DNA of 64,000 nucleotides, taken from contig NZ_CP094718.1 of NCBI RefSeq assembly GCF_025558425.1, positions 1,922,001 through 1,986,000 on the forward strand, in the 5' to 3' direction. The notes under the pieces were generated by a model. The model worked only from the letters and a program-made list of their open reading frames with translations. It made no database searches and was not told the DNA's origin. The stretch's first letter is position 1. The number at the start of each line of letters is the position of its first letter. This DNA is from Staphylococcus sp. IVB6240. GTDB lineage: Bacteria > Bacillota > Bacilli > Staphylococcales > Staphylococcaceae. The translations under genes were made by a program, and so were the position numbers. This document shows positions 47,601 through 57,102 of this stretch, piece by piece.

Positions 47601-48085
47601 ATAAACATCTCCTCATAATTGAATGATATGTAATACTATTTGTATGATCTGAACGGTGAAACGTTTACATACATCATCCTCATTGTACCACCGTCTGATA
47701 TTGATGAGACCTATTCAATTCTGACAATTTATTGAATGATTAAAATAATTGCTATGTACTTTAACTTGTACGTCATACATTAACCTACCGTAAATAATAA
47801 CTTATATAAATCGTCATTTAAAAATTGGACATCAACTATTAATTTTGAAATCCCTCTTTTTGAAAACTAATCATAAAGTTCTCAGAGCCTAAATCCACTC
47901 CGTCCTAACGCTTCATCATTTCACTAGTTCTTAGACTTTTCTCAAGTGATATAGCAGTTCATTTATGCAAAAAATTCTTTTGTTATAAAATATGTCTATT
48001 TTGTGAAAATCCCGAGAATATAATTATGTTTTCATTTAATGATTGTTACAATAAAACCACTTACAAATAGAAGGGACGATTTACT
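47601..48085. other. Intergenic region between the 60-aa gene and the anion transporter
   Basis: About 485 bases. A cre-like but one-base-short palindrome (GTGAAACGTTTACAT, 47656-47670) lies on the left. A less AT-rich block (about 47870-47960) with no open frame lies in the middle. TTGTGAAAATCCCGAGAA (48001-48018), a partial Rex match, is on the right before the transporter. No gene seen. Confidence 0.4.
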
Positions 48086-49612
48086 ATGAGCACTTCACAA
48101 AAAAAGCAAGTCTCAGGTAATTTTAAACCAGCATGGTTCATTCTGGCGTTTGTTGCACTGATCGTCATATTACTCATTCCAACGCCTGCAAGCTTACCTA
48201 TCATGGGTAAAGGCGCACTCGCAATTCTCGCGTTTGCCGTTATCTTATGGGTGACTGAAGCAGTCAGCTACCCAGTATCAGCTGCCATCATCATTGGACT
48301 CATTATCCTCTTACTTGGATTTAGTCCAGTCCAAAACTTAGCAGAGTCACTTGGCAATCCAAAAGCAAATGGTGATCCAATTACTGGTGATACAGCATTT
48401 GGTACAAGTAATGCCTTAAAACTCGCTTTCAGTGGTTTTTCATCTAGTGCTGTTGCCTTAGTTGCAGCTGCGTTATTTTTAGCAACAGCGATGCAAATTA
48501 CAAACTTGCATAAACGCTTAGCACTTTGGGTATTATCACTTGTTGGCAATAAAACAAGAAGTATCGTTGTCGGTGCAATTGTCGTAGCGATTATTCTAGC
48601 ATTCTTCGTACCGTCAGCAACAGCCCGTACTGGTGCTGTTGTACCCATTTTACTCGGTATGGTTGCAGCATTTGGCGCAAGTAAAAATAGTCGTTTAGCA
48701 GCTCTTCTCGTAATTACAGCCGTACAAGCTGTATCGATTTGGAACGTAGGTATTAAAACAGCGGCCGCTCAAAATATCGTAGCCGTTAACTTTATTAATA
48801 ACCAACTCGGTCATGATGTTTCATGGGGTGAATGGTTCTTATACGCCGCACCATGGTCTATCATCATGTCAGTCGTTCTTTACTTTGTCGCTTTAAAAGT
48901 CATTCCAACTGAAAAAGATGAAATCGAAGGCGGAAGCAGCTTAGTGAAACAGCAACTGGCAGACCTCGGTCCTATCACACCAAAAGAATGGCGACTCATC
49001 ATCATCTCTATCGCTTTACTTGTACTCTGGTCTACTGAAAAAGTATTACACCCGATTGATTCTTCATCAATCACATTACTCGCTTTAGCTATCATGTTGA
49101 CACCAAAAATTGGTATCATGAGCTGGAAAGAAGCAGAGAGTAAGATTCCTTGGGGTACCATCATCGTCTTCGGTGTAGGTATCTCATTAGGGAACGTATT
49201 GCTACAAACAACAGCGGCACAATGGTTAAGTGATAAAACATTCGGCTTGATGGGATTAGAAAACATGCCACTCATCGCAACAATTGCGTTGATTTCATTG
49301 TTTAATATTCTCATTCACTTAGGATTTGCTAGCGCAACAAGTTTATCATCAGCATTAATCCCAGTGTTTATTTCACTTGCATCTACACTCAGCCTTGGCG
49401 ATCACGCTATCGGCTTTGTATTGATTCAACAATTCGTGATTAGTTTTGGTTTCTTACTTCCAGTCAGCTCGCCACAAGGTATGTTGGCATACGGAACTGA
49501 AACCTTTACTGCAAAAGACTACTTAAAAATCGGTTTACCACTGACTGTTGTCGGATACATTCTCGTCATCATTTTCAGTATGACGTACTGGCAATGGCTT
49601 GGTCTTTTATAG
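48086..49612 (+). CDS. DASS (SLC13) family anion:sodium symporter
   Basis: Integral membrane transporter for di- or tricarboxylates, 508 residues, with about 12 hydrophobic segments. Family landmarks include FSGFSSSAVALVAAALFLATAM, FFVPSATARTGAVVPILLG (the SNT-like ion/substrate loop) and SATSLSSALIPVFISLAS with LPVSSPQGMLAYGT in the second repeat. AGAAGGGACG precedes the ATG. It differs from S. aureus SdcS at the N-terminus and is nearer to the CitT/YbhI group. Its own terminator follows. The substrate (for example citrate, tartrate or succinate) is not determined. Confidence 0.88.
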   Translation: MSTSQKKQVSGNFKPAWFILAFVALIVILLIPTPASLPIMGKGALAILAFAVILWVTEAVSYPVSAAIIIGLIILLLGFSPVQNLAESLGNPKANGDPITGDTAFGTSNALKLAFSGFSSSAVALVAAALFLATAMQITNLHKRLALWVLSLVGNKTRSIVVGAIVVAIILAFFVPSATARTGAVVPILLGMVAAFGASKNSRLAALLVITAVQAVSIWNVGIKTAAAQNIVAVNFINNQLGHDVSWGEWFLYAAPWSIIMSVVLYFVALKVIPTEKDEIEGGSSLVKQQLADLGPITPKEWRLIIISIALLVLWSTEKVLHPIDSSSITLLALAIMLTPKIGIMSWKEAESKIPWGTIIVFGVGISLGNVLLQTTAAQWLSDKTFGLMGLENMPLIATIALISLFNILIHLGFASATSLSSALIPVFISLASTLSLGDHAIGFVLIQQFVISFGFLLPVSSPQGMLAYGTETFTAKDYLKIGLPLTVVGYILVIIFSMTYWQWLGLL

Positions 49613-49620
49613 AAATCGAA

Positions 49621-49660
49621 AAAATGCCTGAGAATGGGGGAAACATTCTCAGGCATTTTT
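49621..49660 (+). terminator. Terminator of the anion transporter gene
   Basis: AAAATGCCTGAGAATG pairs exactly with CATTCTCAGGCATTTT and a T run follows. Confidence 0.9.
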
Positions 49661-49675
49661 CTTTTAACATCTCAG

Positions 49676-49833
49676 TTAGGAGGTGTTTTGGGTATAAGGT
49701 TTAGGGATTGTTTTATCTGCTTTCATTTGATCCATATGGGAATAGAATCTTTTTCTATTCTTCAGCACACTTGTCTGTTCTCCAAGTATTACTGATATTT
49801 GAGGTGACATCTACATGTCCTAACCTCTGTCTA
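49676..49833 (-). pseudogene. Possible remnant of a tyrosine recombinase (C-terminal tail)
   Basis: On the minus strand one frame reads QRLGHVDVTSNISNTWRTDK before a stop, and another frame continues with NRKRFYSHMDQMKADKTIPK to a stop at 49676. Put together with one frameshift, this resembles the integrase C-terminus (R-L-G-H box followed by the catalytic YSH and a Lys-rich tail). It is short and no N-terminal part is present, so confidence is low. Confidence 0.3.
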
Positions 49834-49885
49834 TATCATATCTTGTTTTGTACAATGCCACATCAGACAGGAGGTTGAACTTTAA

Positions 49886-50050
49886 CTACGTCTTACGTCT
49901 GAGATGAAATTGAAGGGAATTACTAGCAGATAGCTGCTGGCTATGAAGAACCATCATCATATGTTTTTCAAATTGAATGGCAAAAGTCAATAAACCTTTG
50001 TCATTTTTCCAATAAACATACCATAACAAAAATAGGACAGCAACACGCCA
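49886..50050 (-). other. Uninterrupted 54-codon frame of unknown status
   Basis: On the minus strand a frame reads VAVLFLLWYVYWKNDKG, then LLTFAIQFEKHMMMVLHSQQ and ends LRRKT at 49886. Its composition looks protein-like, but it overlaps a terminator stem, has no ATG before its middle and no ribosome binding site. It could be a fragment of a decayed gene. With the recombinase-like tail beside it, this 420-base interval looks like degraded accessory DNA. Confidence 0.25.
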
Positions 50051-50075
50051 CTATGACGTGCTACTGTCCTATTTT
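50029..50075 (-). terminator. Terminator of the 50082-51224 gene
   Basis: AAATAGGACAG pairs with CTGTCCTATTT, with inner pairing CACG/CGTG, just after the stop codon. Confidence 0.85.
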
Positions 50076-50081
50076 TACTTT

Positions 50082-51224
50082 TTATTCTCTATGGTCATTG
50101 ATATCAATAATTTTCGAACCATCATATTTATATTCTTTGTCTAAGATTTGCATATACTCATCAAATGTATATCCGTGGAAAATCCAGTTACGCATCTTCA
50201 TGTAGACAGGTTTCACTTTGTTTTGATGCGTTTCTGTCACACGTTTACGAAGAATGCCATCGTTCACCATTGATAATAAAACATCTGCCACCATATCATA
50301 AGAGATGGCATGCTTCATCATTGTTAACAATTCGATATTCAATTGATCTGCCGTTGCGTTAAAGTTATTATCTTTTCTCACACTACGGTCTAACCAAGAT
50401 AAGAAATCAATCATATCTTCATCCGGTAAGTTAAAGACATTTTTCTCGAAATATAACATGTCTTCAATTGTTTCCGGCATGTAGTAATGTGCGTCTTTTA
50501 AGAAGTGTGAAAACTCATCTTCTTCCAATTGTAGGCCTAAAGAAACAATCGCACCATTGACCAATCGATAGTTTACATTTTCTGGTGCAATGCGTTCACA
50601 ACGCTTAACGAAACGTTGAATATCAATTAATGTATTCTCTTCATCTAAATATTTTTTAAATACATTTTGTAATTGCGTATATGAATATAAGCCATATAAA
50701 TTCGTTGTCGCTTCAAACACACGATACTTCAGAATCAATGCTTGTAGTTCTTCATCTTCTTTTTCGATATATTCACCGACTTGTGTTGCAATCTCTGCAG
50801 GAATCTCCAACACTGATAACCCATTATCTTCTTCGTCCACGTTAAAGACGAGGTAGGAATCTGGGAATGTAATTGATGAAATAAACGGCAACATTTCCTT
50901 ACTGTAGTGATGTGTTAATGCAAATGCAAAACGTTGATCACGACTCATCTTACTTACTTCTTCTTTAATATATGACTCTGTAGCAAGCTCTTGTATAAAA
51001 TGAACCAGCATTTCATCTTTCTTCATGCTAGAGTAACCTTTGATGTCATGTGCTTTACACAATCTTTTAATATCTCCAAGCGTTAAGTCTGACATAAGCT
51101 CGACGATTGAATTTGGTTGCTCAGGTAAAACCCCTTGCTTCATCATCGCTTCTTCAAACTGCGCTCTCTCATCATCAGTTAAACCAGATAATAAATCTGA
51201 CATCCCTTCAAAATCTCTTACCAT
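50082..51224 (-). CDS. Conserved hypothetical protein with Rho N-terminal-like helical segment
   Basis: Acidic cytoplasmic protein, 380 residues, no signal or membrane segment. Residues 45-80 (LTLGDIKRLCKAHDIKGYSSMKKDEMLVHFIQEL) look like a Rho-N/SAP-type helix-extended-helix fold, which often binds nucleic acid. The remainder is mostly helical with many Tyr, Phe and acidic residues (YFEKNVFNLPDEDMIDFLSWLDRSV, MMKHAISYDMVADVLLSMVNDGI). The start follows GGGTGAG. The gene has its own promoter region and terminator. I do not recognise a named family; a nucleic-acid-related role is only a suggestion. Confidence 0.75.
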   Translation of the reverse strand: MVRDFEGMSDLLSGLTDDERAQFEEAMMKQGVLPEQPNSIVELMSDLTLGDIKRLCKAHDIKGYSSMKKDEMLVHFIQELATESYIKEEVSKMSRDQRFAFALTHHYSKEMLPFISSITFPDSYLVFNVDEEDNGLSVLEIPAEIATQVGEYIEKEDEELQALILKYRVFEATTNLYGLYSYTQLQNVFKKYLDEENTLIDIQRFVKRCERIAPENVNYRLVNGAIVSLGLQLEEDEFSHFLKDAHYYMPETIEDMLYFEKNVFNLPDEDMIDFLSWLDRSVRKDNNFNATADQLNIELLTMMKHAISYDMVADVLLSMVNDGILRKRVTETHQNKVKPVYMKMRNWIFHGYTFDEYMQILDKEYKYDGSKIIDINDHRE

Positions 51225-51556
51225 TTTTTCTCACCCATTCATGATCATGATACTTTCATTGTACAGAGTTCATTTCCTTAACGAAAGCCTTTTTATCGAA
51301 ATAAGTTATTTCCTATTATATTTGTTCAAATCCTATACACAAAAACATATATTGCATTAAAAAAATACTGACAACTCAGTCATTTGTCAAATAATTTCAT
51401 GTAAATCATATTAATATTTATGTCCAAATTATATCCAAATAAAATCTAAATTATGACAACGATAAAACGCTTTCATATTTTATCGCGATTTATTTCACAA
51501 GTGTTGCTATACTTCTTTGTGAAATGATGAACAAAACCTAACTAGGAGGTATTCAC
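51225..51556. promoter_or_regulatory. Regulatory region of pflB: Rex-like sites and cre-like site
   Basis: About 330 AT-rich bases. TTGTGAAATGATGAACAA (51517-51534) resembles a Rex operator and TCGCGATTTATTTCACAA (51483-51500) is a half-match. ATAAAACGCTTTCA (51462-51475) matches the CcpA cre consensus at 12 of 14 positions. Both controls are known for pfl genes in staphylococci and relatives. Confidence 0.5.
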
Positions 51557-53806
51557 ATGATTAAAGAACCAAAGAAACAAAACAATGCATGGTCAGGCTT
51601 TAAAACAGGAGGTTGGACGCGTAACGTAGACGTGCGCGAATTCATCCAACTCAACTTCACAGGCTATCAAGGTGACGATAGTTTCTTAGAAGGTCCTACT
51701 GAAGCAACATCAAAGTTGTGGGATCAAGTGATGCAACTCTCTAAAGAAGAACGTGAGCGCGGTGGCATGTGGGATATGGATACAAAAGTTGTTTCAACAA
51801 TCCTTTCTCATGATGCAGGTTACCTCAACCAAGAATTAGAACAAATTGTTGGTGTTCAAACAGATAAACCATTCAAACGCTCAATGCAACCATTCGGTGG
51901 TATTCGTATGGCAAAAGCAGCATGTGAAGCATATGGTTATGAATTAGACGAAGAAACTGAGCGTATCTTCACTGACTATCGTAAAACACATAACCAAGGT
52001 GTATTCGATGCCTACTCTAAAGAAATGTTAGCTTGTCGTAAAGCAGGTATTGTCACAGGTCTTCCGGATGCATATGGTCGTGGCCGTATTATCGGTGACT
52101 ATCGTCGTGTTGCTTTATACGGCGTGGATTTCTTAATGGCAGAAAAACAACGTGACTTCAATGCCATTTCTTCTACAATGTCTGAAGATGTCATTCGTTT
52201 GCGTGAAGAAGTGTCTGAACAATACCGTTCATTGAAAGAATTAAAAGAACTTGGTGAACGCTATGGCTTTGACTTAAGTCGCCCGGCTGAGAACTTTAAA
52301 GAAGCAGTTCAATGGTTATACTTAGCTTATCTTGCAGCAATTAAAGAACAAAATGGTGCTGCAATGAGTCTTGGTCGTACGTCTACTTTCTTAGATATCT
52401 ATGCTGAACGTGACCTACAAGCAGGTACGATTACAGAATCAGAAGTTCAAGAAATTATCGACCACTTTATCATGAAGTTACGCCTTGTGAAATTCGCTCG
52501 TACACCTGATTACAACGCATTATTCTCTGGCGACCCAACTTGGGTAACAGAATCTATCGGTGGTGTGGGTATCGATGGACGTCCAATGGTAACGAAAAAC
52601 TCATTCCGTTTCTTACATTCATTAGACAACTTAGGTCCTGCACCAGAACCAAACTTAACGGTTTTATGGTCTACACGCTTACCAGAAAACTTCAAACGCT
52701 ATTGTACGAAGATGAGTATCAAAACAAGCTCAATTCAATATGAAAATGACGACTTAATGCGTGAAAGTTATGGCGACGACTATGGTATTGCTTGCTGTGT
52801 ATCTGCAATGAAGATTGGTAAACAAATGCAATTCTTCGGTGCACGTGCTAACTTAGCGAAAACATTATTATATGCGATTAACGGTGGTAAAGATGAAAAA
52901 TCTGGCGACCAAATTGCACCAAAATTTGCACCAATCAACTCTGACATCTTAGATTACGATGAAGTATATGCACAATTTGATGAGATGATGGAATGGCTTG
53001 CAGGTGTTTATGTCAACTCATTAAATGTCATCCACTACATGCATGACAAGTACAGTTATGAACGTATTGAAATGGCATTACATGATACAGATGTTCACCG
53101 TACAATGGCAACAGGTATTGCCGGACTGTCTGTTGCAGCTGACTCATTATCTGCCATCAAATACGCAGAAGTACGTCCAGTCCGTGATGAAAATGGTCTA
53201 GTGGTAGACTTTGAAACAACAGGCGACTTCCCTAAATACGGTAACAACGATCCACGCGTAGACGACATCGCCGTTCAATTGGTTGAAAGCTTTATGAGAA
53301 AACTACGCAAACACAAAACTTACCGTGACTCTGAACATACAATGAGTGTCTTAATAATCACTTCTAACGTTGTGTACGGTAAGAAAACGGGTAACACACC
53401 AGACGGACGTAAAGCAGGCGAACCATTTGCACCAGGTGCGAACCCAATGCATGGTCGCGATGAAAATGGTGCCTTAGCATCACTATCATCTGTTGCAAAA
53501 TTACCATATGATTGCTGTAAAGATGGTATCTCAAATACATTCAGTATCGTACCAAAATCATTAGGTAAAGAAGAACATACACAAGAACAAAACTTAGTAA
53601 GTATTTTAGATGGATACGCAATGCAACACGGTCACCATCTAAACATCAACGTATTCAATCGTGAAACATTATTAGATGCGATGGAACACCCTGAAGAATA
53701 TCCACAATTAACAGTTCGTGTATCAGGTTATGCTGTAAACTTCATCAAGTTGACACGCGAACAACAACTGGATGTCATCTCACGCACATTCCACGAATCA
53801 ATGTAG
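51557..53806 (+). CDS. pflB: Formate C-acetyltransferase (pyruvate formate-lyase) PflB
   Basis: Glycyl-radical enzyme converting pyruvate and CoA to acetyl-CoA and formate under anaerobiosis, 749 residues. The active-site pair is Cys413-Cys414 in [18 protein letters not shown]. The radical Gly724 lies in [14 protein letters not shown]. The start follows CTAGGAGGT. Normal length for the family. It should be paired with pflA, but the two genes are separated here by about 460 bases of repeats. Confidence 0.97.
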   Translation: MIKEPKKQNNAWSGFKTGGWTRNVDVREFIQLNFTGYQGDDSFLEGPTEATSKLWDQVMQLSKEERERGGMWDMDTKVVSTILSHDAGYLNQELEQIVGVQTDKPFKRSMQPFGGIRMAKAACEAYGYELDEETERIFTDYRKTHNQGVFDAYSKEMLACRKAGIVTGLPDAYGRGRIIGDYRRVALYGVDFLMAEKQRDFNAISSTMSEDVIRLREEVSEQYRSLKELKELGERYGFDLSRPAENFKEAVQWLYLAYLAAIKEQNGAAMSLGRTSTFLDIYAERDLQAGTITESEVQEIIDHFIMKLRLVKFARTPDYNALFSGDPTWVTESIGGVGIDGRPMVTKNSFRFLHSLDNLGPAPEPNLTVLWSTRLPENFKRYCTKMSIKTSSIQYENDDLMRESYGDDYGIACCVSAMKIGKQMQFFGARANLAKTLLYAINGGKDEKSGDQIAPKFAPINSDILDYDEVYAQFDEMMEWLAGVYVNSLNVIHYMHDKYSYERIEMALHDTDVHRTMATGIAGLSVAADSLSAIKYAEVRPVRDENGLVVDFETTGDFPKYGNNDPRVDDIAVQLVESFMRKLRKHKTYRDSEHTMSVLIITSNVVYGKKTGNTPDGRKAGEPFAPGANPMHGRDENGALASLSSVAKLPYDCCKDGISNTFSIVPKSLGKEEHTQEQNLVSILDGYAMQHGHHLNINVFNRETLLDAMEHPEEYPQLTVRVSGYAVNFIKLTREQQLDVISRTFHESM

Positions 53807-53810
53807 CAAC

Positions 53811-54176
53811 GAGGTTGTGAGAGAAGCGCTTAGAACTTGAGCAGAACAAAAGTCATTTTCAAAATTGCTTTTTGATTTTGCAAAATGACTGAGTTCTGTC
53901 GAGAATTCTGCTTCTCGAACACTGACATCACGAGGTTGTGAAAGGAGCGCTTTGGGTTTGAGCAGAATCAGAGCAATGAGGTAAAATCGCTTTTTGATTT
54001 TATCGAATTGCGTGTAGTAGTTGATTGACATGTGCCTGCGTCTTTTAAGACTTGTCACATATCTAATCACCTTTACAGGGGCACTACGACGAAAACTTTA
54101 TATTTTTCTGTAGTGCTCCCTATTCTGTCGAAAACCCTGCTCCTTGAACACTGACATCACGAGGTTGTGAAAGGCA
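53811..54176 (+). repeat. Tandem units of a dispersed intergenic repeat between pflB and pflA
   Basis: Unit starts CGAGGTTGTGA occur at about 53814, 53931 and 54161, and units end in CTGCT(T/C)CT(T/C)GAACACTGACATCA (near 53907 and 54136). The first unit holds a long hairpin: CAGAAC...GTCATTTTCAAAAT against ATTTTGCAAAATGAC...GTTCTG (about 53843-53898). The second unit has an inserted segment with its own inverted repeat GGGGCACTAC / GTAGTGCTCCC (54077-54120). Related copies lie at 21.6 kb (inverted) and 62.9 kb. Confidence 0.8.
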
Positions 54177-54264
54177 TAGATAAGATTAAATAGACCCCAT
54201 TTAACTTATGATTGCCAATCACTATTTAAACACTAAATAATGAAAGGGAATAGAGGGATATACG

Positions 54265-55026
54265 ATGTTAAAAGGACACATTCATTCAATAGAGAGTTTA
54301 GGTACTGTAGACGGCCCTGGTCTACGCTATATCATCTTTACACAAGGTTGCTTGTTGCGTTGCTTATACTGCCATAACCCTGATACATGGAAAGTAAATG
54401 AACCGTCAAGAACCGCAACATCTGATGAACTTGTAGCTGATATTACACCGTATCTCCCTTATTTCCAAGCATCTGGAGGCGGTGTGACCGTAAGTGGTGG
54501 AGAACCGCTTCTCCAAATGCCATTTATTGAAGAACTTTTTGAGAAATTACAAGCACACGGCATTCACACATGCATTGATACATCACTAGGCTGTGCGAAT
54601 GACTCCGAAGCTTTTCGCAAACATTTCGACCAACTACTCCCTCATACTGATTTATTAATGGTCGATATTAAGCATATTGATAATGAAAAGCATAAACGCT
54701 TAACAGGAAAACCAAACACCCATATATTAAAATATATTCAATACTTAGCTGATAAAAAACAACCTATCTGGATACGCCACGTTCTTGTACCAGGTCTCAC
54801 TGACGCCCCAGAAGACCTCCGTGCACTCGGTGAATTTATTAATCAGTTAGGCAATGTTGAAAAATTTGAACTCCTTCCATATCATCAGCTAGGTGTTCAC
54901 AAATGGGAAGCACTAGGTATCCCATACGAACTTGAAAACGTCTCCCCTCCAACAGATGAAGACGTAGAAAAAGCATATCAATTGGTTAACTTTAACGGTG
55001 TAACCCCCTTAACACCAGTCGGATAA
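54265..55026 (+). CDS. pflA: Pyruvate formate-lyase activating enzyme PflA
   Basis: Radical SAM enzyme that installs the glycyl radical on PflB, 253 residues. The [4Fe-4S] motif CX3CX2C is Cys29, Cys33, Cys36 ([13 protein letters not shown]). The SAM-binding GGE motif ([10 protein letters not shown]), DTSLG and DIKHID follow. GAGGG precedes the start. Transcription may rely on its own promoter because a repeat block separates it from pflB. A terminator follows at 55069. Confidence 0.96.
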   Translation: MLKGHIHSIESLGTVDGPGLRYIIFTQGCLLRCLYCHNPDTWKVNEPSRTATSDELVADITPYLPYFQASGGGVTVSGGEPLLQMPFIEELFEKLQAHGIHTCIDTSLGCANDSEAFRKHFDQLLPHTDLLMVDIKHIDNEKHKRLTGKPNTHILKYIQYLADKKQPIWIRHVLVPGLTDAPEDLRALGEFINQLGNVEKFELLPYHQLGVHKWEALGIPYELENVSPPTDEDVEKAYQLVNFNGVTPLTPVG

Positions 55027-55068
55027 CCATTAAAAAACATACTCCTACCTATATAAGAATATCGTAAA

Positions 55069-55102
55069 AAAGCGACACGCATTCCCCTGTGCGTGTCGCT
55101 TT
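55069..55102. terminator. Bidirectional terminator, pflA / PTS EIIC
   Basis: AAAGCGACACGCA pairs exactly with TGCGTGTCGCTTT across eight bases. Confidence 0.9.
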
Positions 55103-55112
55103 CATTTTTCTA

Positions 55113-56183
55113 TTATCCTTCTTCATTTGCGGTAAAGCGATAAATATCTGGTTTATATAATTTCAATACTTTACAGAACAATGTATTAACGATAAATCCA
55201 ACAATAAATGGGACACCGATAAATACAAATCCTACCAATAATACATTTATCAACGGATCTTGTGTTAAAAATTCTAATGCCTTAATCGGACCCACTAATC
55301 CAACGATACCAAAACCTGCTGATTCTTTTGTCCCTTCAATCCCAACAATTGAACCAACGATACCTGTAATTCCTGCCGTCACACCAATTGGTGATAAAAG
55401 GATAGGATAACGAATAATATTCGGCATCATCATCTTCATACCACCTAATATAATCGCCACAGGTACACCGAGTTTATTAACACGGAGAGTCCCAATAAAT
55501 AATACGACCGCTGCAGCTGCAACACCAATCGCTGCGGCGCCTGCTGCAAGACCTGAAATTCCAATCGCCAAGCCAACTGCAATTGTTGAGACAGGAGATA
55601 CGATAATAAATGAGAACAAGATGGCAATTAACATACACATCAAGAGTGGTTGTAATGTTGTCAGTGTATTAACAACATCGCCAATCGCGAGCGTGATTTT
55701 GCTGACATACGGCAATGTTAGGAGACCAATGAATCCTGGAATCCCACCTACTAATATAGGTAATAGAATAATCGTTAGGCTGCCTAAACGTCCACTCAAC
55801 CAAAGGACCATTAGCACTGCGATTGAAGCTGTTAACATCGTATTGATCAGGTCACCGATACCGACAATTTGCCAACCTGCTTCTGTCGCTTGAGCGGCCC
55901 CTGACCCAACATATGCTGCGGCGCCAACAACAGCTGTTTCCATTGGATTTAACTTAAATTGAAATGCAATCAGTACCCCTACCATTAAAGGTAATGCAAA
56001 TTGAATACCTAAAACGACATGATGTAATGTTTCAAATACAGGAATAGATTGTCCTAGATATTGAAACAATCCTCCTAATACAGCGTTTGGAATCAATCCA
56101 ACAACAATGGCAACTGCTAAACCATTTAATACGTTAAAAGTAAATTTTTTAAATGTCATTTTCTCACTTTGAGCTTTTTCCAT
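55113..56183 (-). CDS. Orphan PTS EIIC-type membrane protein (PTS_EIIC_2 family)
   Basis: Integral membrane protein, 356 residues, about ten helices, Gly/Ala/Ile-rich, matching the stand-alone EIIC-like family in which no EIIA or EIIB partner is encoded nearby. Blocks include LNGLAVAIVVGLIPNAVLGGLF, VGSGAAQATEAGWQIVGIGDLIN and GGMKMMMPNIIRYPILLSPIG. ATG 56183 follows TAGGAGG; the nine upstream codons are dropped. The substrate is unknown, and it may not work through phosphotransfer. Confidence 0.82.
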   Translation of the reverse strand: MEKAQSEKMTFKKFTFNVLNGLAVAIVVGLIPNAVLGGLFQYLGQSIPVFETLHHVVLGIQFALPLMVGVLIAFQFKLNPMETAVVGAAAYVGSGAAQATEAGWQIVGIGDLINTMLTASIAVLMVLWLSGRLGSLTIILLPILVGGIPGFIGLLTLPYVSKITLAIGDVVNTLTTLQPLLMCMLIAILFSFIIVSPVSTIAVGLAIGISGLAAGAAAIGVAAAAVVLFIGTLRVNKLGVPVAIILGGMKMMMPNIIRYPILLSPIGVTAGITGIVGSIVGIEGTKESAGFGIVGLVGPIKALEFLTQDPLINVLLVGFVFIGVPFIVGFIVNTLFCKVLKLYKPDIYRFTANEEG

Positions 56184-56353
56184 ATACTTTCCTCCTACTA
56201 TTTTGTACATCTCTTTTTTTGCTATTATACGCTAAACGCATTTATTTTTTTAGAAGATTTTGACAAAAATAACTAAAAAGTGGAATTATTTTTAATCCCG
56301 ACTTTAACGATAAGATATTATGTGGTATTTTTATTTTCAGGGAGGGGAACCAC

Positions 56354-57102
56354 ATGTTAGAAGTTAAAAATTTACATCAAAAATATCATGAAAAAACGGT
56401 TCTTCATGATGTATCATTTTCACAACCACAAGGTACAGTTACTGCCATCATCGGGCCAAGTGGTTCAGGTAAAACAACACTTTTACGTACGTTGAATGCA
56501 CTTGTTCAACCTGAAAAAGGACAGATTTCAATCGGTGATGCTACAGTAGACTTTGAACATAAATCAAAACAAGATATTAAACACCTTCGCAATCAATCCG
56601 CGATGGTCTTTCAAAATTACAATCTCTTCAGTAATAAAACAGCATTAGAAAATATTACTGAAGGCTTAATATATGGTCAAAAATATTCCAAAGCAGATGC
56701 GAGAAGATCGCTTATGATTTGCTTGATGAAGTCAACTTACGTCAGCATGCACACCATTATCCGATTCAACTTTCTGGTGGGCAAAGTCAGCGTATTGGTA
56801 TTGTACGTGCACTCGCACTTAATCCAAAGCTACTTTTATTAGATGAACCTACCTCAGCACTTGACCCGGAATCAGTCAGTGGCATTCTTGCACTTATCCA
56901 AAAGATTGCACAACAAGGGATGACAATGACACTTGTTACACATGAGATTCAATTTGCTGAAGCTGTAGCCGATCAAATCATCTTTATTGATGAAGGGAAA
57001 ATCATTGCACAAGGCTCACCTGAACAAGTTTTGCATGATCGTGAACACCCACGTCTCAAACAATTCTTAGACCGTGTTGATACGAAGCAGGTGATTGTAT
57101 GA
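56354..57102 (+). pseudogene. Amino-acid ABC transporter ATP-binding gene, frameshifted
   Basis: A PotG/GlnQ-type ATPase of about 249 codons broken by a one-base deletion near 56702-56704. The first part (from ATG 56354, after GGGAGGGG) has Walker A GPSGSGKTTLLRTLN and the Q loop MVFQNYNLFSNKTALENI, running to KADAR. It then leaves frame and stops at 56842. The second frame carries KIAYDLLDEVNLRQHAHHYP, signature LSGGQSQRIGIVRAL, Walker B LLLLDEPTSALDPESV and the H-loop LVTHE to 57102. Adding one A in the short A run would restore a normal protein. It lies first in an operon with an SBP and two permeases, which remain intact. Confidence 0.85.

Noticed and set aside
49801..49827. Hairpin GAGGTGACAT / ATGTCCTAACCTC as a small RNA terminator
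   Set aside because: No T run follows on either strand, and the interval overlaps the recombinase-like reading.
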